Of a stretch of DNA of 64,000 bases, positions 57,242 to 64,000 are shown piece after piece. The stretch is from Pseudobacteriovorax antillogorgiicola (GTDB lineage: Bacteria; Bdellovibrionota_B; Oligoflexia; Oligoflexales; Oligoflexaceae), in assembly GCF_900177345.1 (NCBI RefSeq), contig NZ_FWZT01000013.1:124001-188000 (forward strand), written 5' to 3'. Under the pieces are notes generated by a model, which was not told where the DNA came from, ran no database searches, and was given only the letters and a program-made list of their open reading frames with translations. Position 1 is the first letter of the stretch. Each line of letters opens with the position of its first letter. Both the position numbers and the translations under genes were made by a program.

Positions 57242-57285
57242 CGGTTTTTCGGAGCGCTCTGATGGTTAAGACTCTAAAATAACTG

Positions 57286-57309
57286 GGGGGCAGCCCGAAA
57301 GCTGTCCCC
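57286..57309 (-). terminator. Probable terminator after the TonB receptor gene
   Basis: GGGGGCAGC and GCTGTCCCC form a 9-bp stem (one G-T pair) around CCGAAA, 41 bases past the receptor stop. Weak T-rich stretches follow on both sides. Confidence 0.5.
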
Positions 57310-57350
57310 TTATTCAAATACGATACCAAATTTACCTTCGGCTCTAGGCT

Positions 57351-59552
57351 CTAAAAGTCATACTGAATGGAAGCATACACGAGGCGTCCTGGCTGCGGCA
57401 TTACTGAGTTAAAGTATGATTGCGACCCGCCTGAGTAAGCTCCGGTGTCATCAAATACTCCTGGCTCAGTGCCCGCATCCGCTTCACGTGTGCCTGGATG
57501 ATCGTAAGCCGTATCTGTTAGGTTCTCAACTTGAACGGCCCAAGTAATTCCCTTGTTATAGGGATCGTGGAACGCAAGCTTTGTATCAAGTGTTGTGTAT
57601 GCATCGAGCTTATTCACAGGGTTTGATGATACCGTATCTCGTGGCCCGATATGGCGTCCGCGAAGGCTGATACCGAAATCGCTAACGTTAACCTGAGTTC
57701 CGAACATCAGCTTGTTTCGAGCCAAGTCACCAATGAACTTGTCACCGGTCTTAACTCCATCGCTATCGAAAACTTCTTCGTCAGCGGTCAATAGGTGCGA
57801 AAAGTATCCCCATACTTTGAACTGCTTAAAGAACGAAACAGGAATCAATGCAGTGATATGATAGTCAATTCCTTGTACCGTTCGCTTACCTAGATTCGTT
57901 GCGCCTGCACTGGTTTGAACGATGGTATCGCTATTGTTGGCGACAAAGAAACTCACGAGATGCGTCAGAGAGCTTGTTGTGTGTGTCGCTGTAAATTCAA
58001 TGGTCTGAGAGTTTTCGGGGTCCAGGCTCGGATCACTTCCTGACCCTCCCCAAGCTCCATAAAGCGCCCGTGGAGTTGGTTCTTGATATGCTTCGCCGTA
58101 AATGAGTTTAAAGATGAAGTCATCCATCATTGCCACATAGGCAAAACGCTTAGTCAACGAGGAATCATATTCAGAATTACTATCTGATCGAAGACCCAAA
58201 TTAAGTTCATGACCTTTAGCGATCTTGTACTTCGATTGAACGTAGGCCCCTTTATCCTGAGTTAAGATTCTATTCTGAGGTTCGTCTCCTTCGACTTGAA
58301 CCTGCGGGTACAGATAGTCACCTGCATCGATGGTTGAAACTGGCTCATAGCCCCCTGGCTCCCCAGAGGCGGCTTCACCGTTGATATTGTAAGCTTTCTG
58401 TAAGTTCTTCCGCTCCCACTTTATCCCTGTTACCAAAGAGAAACTGTCTGACAGCTTGACATCGAAGTCCTGAGTTACAGTCATACTTTCGTTATAAGTG
58501 TACCAATAAGAAAATGCCGTCAGGAACTCATTATCGGAGCTACTAAAGTAGCCGTCCACGAAATAGGAGTCATTGGGAACATCGCTTTCCCGATGGCGTA
58601 CCATAGTCGTGGACGTTACCTTATCAGAAACTTTTTTGGTAAACCGGAGGTAGACATCTGATTCACTTAGCGCCCAGCGTCCGTTCATTTGAACTTTGTC
58701 AGCAGGATATTGATAACCGTAGCCTGTATCTCTTAATACATGCCGAGCACCGATTTCCAACTCTTCCGTATAAACCCTCAAATCATAGGCCCGGTTTCTA
58801 AAGAGGGATTTTCTAGTGCCACCTAAATTTGGGTTGTCAATAAAACCTCCATAGATTCGTCGATCTTCTATATACTTTTCTTTCAAGAATTCGTAGCGAT
58901 CGGCATTGGAGTAATCAAGCTGCCCCTCATCAAAACGCCCAGTAAGCTGGAGATTGAACCCATCTCCCTGATAGGAGGCGGTGACGTCTCCGATAGTCCT
59001 ATTTAGCTCACCACCAAGAAGAAAGCCGCGATAGGATGTTTTTGTCTCTCCTGCCTTGGCAAGCTCGGGGCCATTGGTAATAACGTTGATGACCCCCATA
59101 AAGGCGTTGGCACCGTATACCGAAGAGGTTGGGCCGTAAACAACTTCAATTTGTTTGACGTTTGATAGCGGAACCGTGGTAATGGTGTTATGAACAACAT
59201 TGAAATAAAGGTGATTCATGACAACGCCGTCGATCATGAATAGGAACGGATCGCCGATCGCATTCCGCCAACCACGCATGTAGTTCTTAATTCCAGTATC
59301 ACCATAGGATCGAGAAACCTCCATTCCTGGCAAATCGTCTAGAATTTCGGAAACGTTTTTGTAGCCCCTATCGGAAATGTCTTTCCTTGTGATAACAATC
59401 ATCGTAGCCGGAGCCTGTGCTAATGTTTCACTAGTGTTCGATGCTGAATCAACAGTTAGGTTCAGGATATCCGACAGACTCATTTCCTGGGCCATTGCTT
59501 GCCAGGAAAAGAGCAGTGACATCACTGCGACCGCGAAGGAGTTGGTCCTCAT
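57351..59552 (-). CDS. TonB-dependent outer-membrane receptor
   Basis: A 733-residue receptor with a signal peptide (LLFSWQAMA). A plug domain follows (SEILDDLPGMEVSRSYGDTG, FLFMIDGVVMNHL, VKQIEVVYGPTSSVYG, FMGVINVIT). A 22-strand-type barrel ends LVYASIQYDF with the terminal aromatic. GAGGAAAG lies before the ATG. No TonB-box is pinned. It imports an unknown ligand across the outer membrane and sits upstream of the binding-protein/kinase genes on the same strand, 472 bases away, so linkage is plausible but not proven. Confidence 0.93.
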   Translation of the reverse strand: MRTNSFAVAVMSLLFSWQAMAQEMSLSDILNLTVDSASNTSETLAQAPATMIVITRKDISDRGYKNVSEILDDLPGMEVSRSYGDTGIKNYMRGWRNAIGDPFLFMIDGVVMNHLYFNVVHNTITTVPLSNVKQIEVVYGPTSSVYGANAFMGVINVITNGPELAKAGETKTSYRGFLLGGELNRTIGDVTASYQGDGFNLQLTGRFDEGQLDYSNADRYEFLKEKYIEDRRIYGGFIDNPNLGGTRKSLFRNRAYDLRVYTEELEIGARHVLRDTGYGYQYPADKVQMNGRWALSESDVYLRFTKKVSDKVTSTTMVRHRESDVPNDSYFVDGYFSSSDNEFLTAFSYWYTYNESMTVTQDFDVKLSDSFSLVTGIKWERKNLQKAYNINGEAASGEPGGYEPVSTIDAGDYLYPQVQVEGDEPQNRILTQDKGAYVQSKYKIAKGHELNLGLRSDSNSEYDSSLTKRFAYVAMMDDFIFKLIYGEAYQEPTPRALYGAWGGSGSDPSLDPENSQTIEFTATHTTSSLTHLVSFFVANNSDTIVQTSAGATNLGKRTVQGIDYHITALIPVSFFKQFKVWGYFSHLLTADEEVFDSDGVKTGDKFIGDLARNKLMFGTQVNVSDFGISLRGRHIGPRDTVSSNPVNKLDAYTTLDTKLAFHDPYNKGITWAVQVENLTDTAYDHPGTREADAGTEPGVFDDTGAYSGGSQSYFNSVMPQPGRLVYASIQYDF

Positions 59553-59814
59553 GGAGCTTTCCTCTATTTAAATTATGGGAACTATTACTGGAATTTTACC
59601 AGTGGCTGAAGACGCACGTCAACGTAAGGACGCTGATTTTTTTAAGAAAAAAAGCAGAAAGGCGTGGAAAGCGCTTCTGCCATCGGTTTGCCAGTTAAAA
59701 AAGAGAGGAAAGATATGAAGTCTTAGTTTCTTACGATACCCCAGCTAGAACCACCCTTTTAAAGAATGCTCTAGCCGAGAACGAAGCCTTTAAACCGATA
59801 GACGGTACTAGGCC

Positions 59815-60723
59815 TTATTTCACCATAGGTTTTGCAATGAAATCCAGGGCCTGCACCAGAATATTTTCAAGGTATAAAGGCGCGTGGCCAAGGCCATTCA
59901 TAGTCCACAGTGCTACTTGGTGCCGCCCTCGGCAATTGTCGAAGAGGAGTTGATCTGTTTCATTCCCCGGATCAAAGTATTGGGGTAGCTCTTCATCACT
60001 GGGCAAGCCGGCATTAAGATCAAGATTGAACTGCGATAGCTCAAAGGCCTCAGACGTAGCTATTTCATTCTTGCATCGATTGAAGCCAGCCCAATAATCT
60101 GTTGTCGCTCGTGCAGAAGGATAGGCAGCTTTAGGTGTCGAACCACCATCATAGCCAATCACAGCATCAACGGTGCCATGGACTTGAAGGTAACTAAGTG
60201 CACGCTTGGGCTGGCACTGAGCGATGTCTCGATAGTTCGCTCCCGCAAAGGATGCAACACCTTCGAAGACGTTGGAATACTCGCACGCGAGCCTGTTAGC
60301 CATGAACCCTCCATTGGAAAAGCCCACGATATAGATTTCATTCTTGCGTACGGGGTAGCTTCTCACGGCCTCGTGAACCAGCTCCATCAGGTAGTTCACA
60401 TCTGTATCAGATTTTTCAGGACCAAAAAAGTCACAACAGGCATCAGTTGCAGCCCAGAACCGTGCTCCGTCTTGATTGACCCGACCTTCGGGAATCAGTG
60501 CGTGGTAGTTTACTTGTTCTGCCCCACGTCGGGCATTAAAAAATTGATCGATACTCTCAGCATCCATCCCGAAACCATGGAGAACCAAAACGAGAGGACG
60601 CTTTTCTGGTCCTTCAGCTAATTGCAGAAGCGCTGTACGATCCTCGGGACCAATTTGGACGACTTGGGCGCCAAAACTTAGGCTAGATGCCAACAAGCAC
60701 ACCATCGTAAACAAGGGTAACAT
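59815..60723 (-). CDS. Secreted PHB-depolymerase/feruloyl-esterase-like hydrolase
   Basis: A 302-residue exported esterase (signal to ~FGA) with AGGAGA before the ATG. The alpha/beta-hydrolase pattern is LVLVLHGFGMD, ARFWAATDACCDFF (characteristic of this polyhydroxybutyrate-depolymerase/LpqC family), nucleophile elbow GFSNGG (Ser136), then LQVHGTVDAV with its Asp and a late His in GLGHAPLY. It probably hydrolyses polyester or aryl-ester bonds outside the cytoplasm. It is transcribed alone, in the opposite direction to the TonB receptor at 61055. Confidence 0.88.
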   Translation of the reverse strand: MLPLFTMVCLLASSLSFGAQVVQIGPEDRTALLQLAEGPEKRPLVLVLHGFGMDAESIDQFFNARRGAEQVNYHALIPEGRVNQDGARFWAATDACCDFFGPEKSDTDVNYLMELVHEAVRSYPVRKNEIYIVGFSNGGFMANRLACEYSNVFEGVASFAGANYRDIAQCQPKRALSYLQVHGTVDAVIGYDGGSTPKAAYPSARATTDYWAGFNRCKNEIATSEAFELSQFNLDLNAGLPSDEELPQYFDPGNETDQLLFDNCRGRHQVALWTMNGLGHAPLYLENILVQALDFIAKPMVK

Positions 60724-61054
60724 TCCGTTCTCCTTTTAAATTTACTCAACTCAATGAATTTCGCAGAATCCATAACGGAACTAGCTTTGCTGATAGTACT
60801 TTGATTTAGACGATTGACAATGCATGAAAGGTATAACGCCACCCATTGTTGCTTCACAACTAAGTATCAACTCCTAAGCACCCAAAAGCCCTACCCCTGA
60901 TTAGGCCTTGCAACGATACCCTTTTCATTCGAACTTGATTAACACTCTTGATCTTTATTGCTATATTACCAAACGCATGCATCAGCAAGGCTCACGACAT
61001 TACTCGTTAGTCACTAGTGAGACGTCCTCACCTTAAACTTAGAGAGATTCTTCC
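60724..61054. other. Intergenic region between divergent genes
   Basis: About 330 AT-rich bases carrying the promoters of the esterase (leftward) and the TonB receptor (rightward). No ORF or structured RNA recognised. Confidence 0.4.
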
Positions 61055-63592
61055 TTGGGTATCAAAAAAATCGCCATAGTATTTATAGGTCTCTGCACCA
61101 TTGGCAAAGAATCGCTCGGAAAACCTTACTCAGAACGCCATGTGGTGACAGGGAGTCGGATTGCTACCACCGCCGATGAAGCACCTGCCCTCGTTATCAA
61201 AATTCCAAGTGATAGGTTGCGAGCAGAAGGGGTCGCAAGGCTTGGTGAATTTCTGGCGAACCTGCCTCAGACAAATTTTGGTAGTGAGGTGAGTGATCCG
61301 GACTCGAACAACCCTGGGTTCCAAGGCGCTAATTTAAGAGGAGTTGGAATCGACAAAACACTGGTTCTACTCGATGGCAGGCGCCTCCCCAAGAGTCCGG
61401 GCCGCAACGGAGTCGATCTCAATACTATCCCTATCGCGATCATCGATCGCATTGAAATCCTGCTCTCGTCAAGCTCCGCAGTCTACGGTTCCGACGCTCT
61501 CGCTGGAGTCATCAATATTCACAGCACAAAAGACTTCGACCACGCTGAGATAAGTTCATCCTTGGAGCTTACAGCCGATGGTGGTGGCGATCGCAGGCAG
61601 TTTGATATTAGCTATGGCTTCAACTCAGAATCCTTCGACGCCATCACAAGCCTAAGCTACCTGGAGCAAGATGCATTGCAGCAAACCGAGCGCTTCTGGT
61701 TTGATATGTTTACAGCAAGCAATGGCGTACCCACTTCCTATCAGCCTGAAAACGGGGTTTTCGTGCCTTTTGGTGGTGAAGAAGCTTGTCCCGGCTCCAT
61801 AGTAAGACGAACTCAGGGAGTTTTTTGTGGATTCGATCTGCAACCATCCCTTTACTACCTTGCTCCTGAAGCTCGCCTGAGTCTATTCCAAGATATAAGG
61901 TATAGCTTATCCTCCCGTTCGACATTTTTTGGCCGTTTTCTAGTGAGCCGAAAGGATCAGGATCAGGAAGGTCTTGGCTCCCCACTTCGAGGCCGCACTG
62001 TGGGAGCAGATCGCGTAAACGACTTGGTAGAAGGCGGTATCCTTCCGGAAACCGTGAGAGATCAAAATCTTGCAGTGCAGGGTCGCTTTGCCGACCTTCC
62101 TCAACGAAGCGAAACAGACATTCGTGATAGCGCGCTGGCTGTAGGCCACATATGGGACTGGAATGCCACGCGCTGGCTAGAAACCCAGATTTCCTATGGC
62201 AGCTATCGGCAAAGGAACCAACGACCGAAGGGATATTTTTTAAATGACTCAATGTCCGATGCAATTTTCACCGGCTCTTATGATGTTTTCGCTGTCCCGG
62301 GCTTGCGAGGGGATCTTAGTGCTGAAACACCTATCTGGTCACAGGAACGATCCAGTATCTGGAGCCTTGAAAACACATTCCATGGTCGGATTAGTAATCT
62401 CCTGAACAGCAGAGCAGTCTCTTATGTCGTTGGAGGTTCTTTCCAGAAAGAGAGTTACAGCAAAGATTGCGAGGGCCGGCTCGCGGATGGCCTCATTTTC
62501 GGCCTGGGCTGCGGCGTTGGGTCAGGAGAGCGTGAATCTAGCGCTGTCTTTACCGAGCTTGAAATTCCCCTTTCCGAGGTCGTGGTCAATCTCGCAGCCA
62601 GACTGGATCATCATTCGGATTTTGGTTCTGCTGCAACTCCAAGGCTCGATACCATCTGGCGACCGGAGTCAGGACTATTTATCCGTGGAGGATACAGCGA
62701 GGGCTTTAAGGCCCCCAACCTACCCGAACTCTATGACGGCAGCAACAGTGAGCAGGTCGGAGCCATTGACTACCTCCGATGCCGGGAGGCTCAAGCCGCC
62801 AGCGCTGATGCAGATACACTGGAGCTGCTATGCGAAGAACCAGCTCAATTTTCGCTGAATACTAGCGGCAACAAAGATCTAAGAGAGGAACGGTCTCAGT
62901 CCCTCCACTTAGGCCTTGGCTACCTGGCAGCCAAGTGGGGTTTGAGCGTGCACGGCTACTATATTACGATTGAAGATGAAATTCGTTTTCCTGATATTGA
63001 ACAAGTTCTACTTCTGGAGTCCCAAGGGATTGCGGTTGACGGTGTAACCGTAAGTCGTGATGCTGACAACGCCAGTGACCCCAATGCACTGCTTTCGATG
63101 AGTGCTGGCTACCTGAATATCAGCCAAACGAGAACCCAAGGTTTCGATGTCTCATGGTACTTGGAAGCAACGGAAAGTCTTGGGCGTTTGCGTTGGGATA
63201 GCAACCTATCTTATGTCTTAAGCTATCAGAGTGAGCTGCTTCCGGGAGCAGGTTTTCAAGAGTTGGTTGGGCAAGACCAAAGGCCAAGATGGCGAGCCCA
63301 GCAGAGAGTTCTAACACAATGGAGCGGCCATTCAGCAAGCTTTATCATAAACTCGCTTCCAGCATATAAGAAAGCCGATGCCAGTGCAGGCTCCGTCGAT
63401 CCATTTTCAACCTTGGACCTCGTCTATCAAACAACGCTCCCGTGGGATCTCAGCCTAGAGCTAAGTGCTAAAAATGCTCTCCGCTCAACACCACCTCTAG
63501 ACACCACGGGAGGTAACGATCGGGGAATAAATGGCCGGCTATACGACCCCCGAGGCACCCGATATGGCTTAGCATTGCGGGCAAAGTTCTGA
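61055..63592 (+). CDS. TonB-dependent receptor
   Basis: An 845-residue receptor that begins at a TTG (61055; AGAGAG 7-8 bases before). After a signal (MGIKKIAIVFIGLCTIGKES...) comes HVVTGSRIATTADEAPALV and a plug with ARLGEFLANLPQTNFGSE, FQGANLRGVGIDKTLVLLDG, IPIAIIDRIEILLSSSSAVYG and DALAGVINI. This form (GSRI plug, RGVG-TLVLLDGRR) is typical of receptors for plant or microbial polysaccharides and complex ligands. The barrel ends GLALRAKF. It is monocistronic; proS follows 96 bases later. Ligand unknown. Confidence 0.92.
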   Translation: MGIKKIAIVFIGLCTIGKESLGKPYSERHVVTGSRIATTADEAPALVIKIPSDRLRAEGVARLGEFLANLPQTNFGSEVSDPDSNNPGFQGANLRGVGIDKTLVLLDGRRLPKSPGRNGVDLNTIPIAIIDRIEILLSSSSAVYGSDALAGVINIHSTKDFDHAEISSSLELTADGGGDRRQFDISYGFNSESFDAITSLSYLEQDALQQTERFWFDMFTASNGVPTSYQPENGVFVPFGGEEACPGSIVRRTQGVFCGFDLQPSLYYLAPEARLSLFQDIRYSLSSRSTFFGRFLVSRKDQDQEGLGSPLRGRTVGADRVNDLVEGGILPETVRDQNLAVQGRFADLPQRSETDIRDSALAVGHIWDWNATRWLETQISYGSYRQRNQRPKGYFLNDSMSDAIFTGSYDVFAVPGLRGDLSAETPIWSQERSSIWSLENTFHGRISNLLNSRAVSYVVGGSFQKESYSKDCEGRLADGLIFGLGCGVGSGERESSAVFTELEIPLSEVVVNLAARLDHHSDFGSAATPRLDTIWRPESGLFIRGGYSEGFKAPNLPELYDGSNSEQVGAIDYLRCREAQAASADADTLELLCEEPAQFSLNTSGNKDLREERSQSLHLGLGYLAAKWGLSVHGYYITIEDEIRFPDIEQVLLLESQGIAVDGVTVSRDADNASDPNALLSMSAGYLNISQTRTQGFDVSWYLEATESLGRLRWDSNLSYVLSYQSELLPGAGFQELVGQDQRPRWRAQQRVLTQWSGHSASFIINSLPAYKKADASAGSVDPFSTLDLVYQTTLPWDLSLELSAKNALRSTPPLDTTGGNDRGINGRLYDPRGTRYGLALRAKF

Positions 63593-63688
63593 GCCTCATC
63601 CCCAATGTAAATCCCAAGAAATTTCATGATTACCTGAGGCTAATTTAGTGGTAGTTTTTCCTCTTCATTAGAGTAATAGGGGATGTAG

Positions 63689-64000
63689 ATGCGATTTAGT
63701 AAATTATTCTCGGTAACATACAAGGAAGCACCACGAGAGGCTGAGCTTAAAAATCATCAGCTTTTAATGCGAGCTGGAATGATTCACCAGTTTGGATCGG
63801 GAATCTTCGGGCTTCTTCCGCTAGGGCATCGCATCGTACAAAAGATTATTGGTGTGACTAGGGAAGAGATCAACAGAATCGACGGACAAGAAATTTCCAT
63901 GTCAGCAGCTGTTCCTAAGGGCATTTGGGAAGAGACTGGTCGGTATAACGCGATTGATAGCTCCATGTTCCGCTTTCAGGATCGACATGGCCAGGATATG
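63689..64000 (+). CDS. proS: Prolyl-tRNA synthetase, N-terminal part (continues past window)
   Basis: The ATG at 63689 with AGGGGA upstream opens a frame of 104 codons to the window edge. The sequence MRFSKLFSVTYKEAPREAEL and QLLMRAGMIHQFGSGIFGLL (motif 1 region), then WEETGRYNAI and FRFQDRHGQDM, is that of bacterial-type class II prolyl-tRNA synthetases. It charges tRNA-Pro in the cytoplasm and is a housekeeping gene, which helps anchor the window as chromosomal. Confidence 0.93.
   Translation, partial: MRFSKLFSVTYKEAPREAELKNHQLLMRAGMIHQFGSGIFGLLPLGHRIVQKIIGVTREEINRIDGQEISMSAAVPKGIWEETGRYNAIDSSMFRFQDRHGQDM

Noticed and set aside
1-64000. tRNA, rRNA or known riboswitch genes.
   Set aside because: No T-loop/acceptor patterns, rRNA segments or riboswitch cores were recognised by eye. 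A covariance-model scan would be needed to exclude them fully.

Overview
The window is a 64 kb stretch of a Gram-negative bacterial chromosome. It is rich in secreted lipoproteins, outer-membrane receptors and unusual sensor kinases. The mix (many lipobox proteins, TonB receptors, FadL, several CheA-like kinases with 7TM or Cache-like sensors, and a carboxy(nor)spermidine pathway) suggests a free-living member of the Oligoflexia/Bdellovibrionota or a similar deep proteobacterial lineage. This is inference; no rRNA or tRNA gene was seen.

Layout. 1-7744: secreted or lipoprotein genes (a partial lipoprotein, a CxxCH protein, a VWA protein, a coiled-coil protein) around a two-gene polyamine operon. 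8251-11247: a fatty-acid-hydroxylase-type enzyme overlapping a response regulator and histidine kinase. 11287-13494: two exported proteins of unknown function. 13490-28648: a complete type I-F CRISPR-Cas island with a 104-repeat array (13832-20037), a leader, and cas6f-csy3-csy2-csy1-cas2/3-cas1 on the minus strand. 28594-46039: three large PAS-Hpt-HATPase kinases interleaved with a frameshifted 5'-nucleotidase, a circularly permuted GH16 glucanase, FadL plus a lipase, a DMT transporter and a tandem-receiver protein. 46396-52432: exported proteins, including a kinase-like protein and a collagen-like protein. 52628-59552: a fourth kinase, two periplasmic binding-protein-like genes and a TonB receptor, all on one strand. 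59815-64000: an esterase, a second TonB receptor and the start of proS.

The most notable structure is the CRISPR-Cas island. It is bounded by a 56-bp direct repeat that is the 3' end of the kinase gene at 28594-31098. The left copy still overlaps the stop codon of the gene ending at 13494. The layout looks like insertion at the 3' end of a kinase gene with duplication of that end, as at an att site, but no integrase lies inside. The array carries two six-spacer segmental duplications and one single-spacer tandem duplication. It also has two near-identical spacers offset by one base whose differences are synonymous in an open frame. A lone repeat-like hairpin sits between cas1 and cas2/3, outside the array, and could be a crRNA-like regulatory element.

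The four large kinases share a core (PAS-like, Hpt with HT[LVI]KG, CheA-type HATPase with SGRG[IV]G) but differ in their sensor halves. They look like a paralogous family of non-chemotaxis CheA-like kinases, one of them beside a receiver-only protein.
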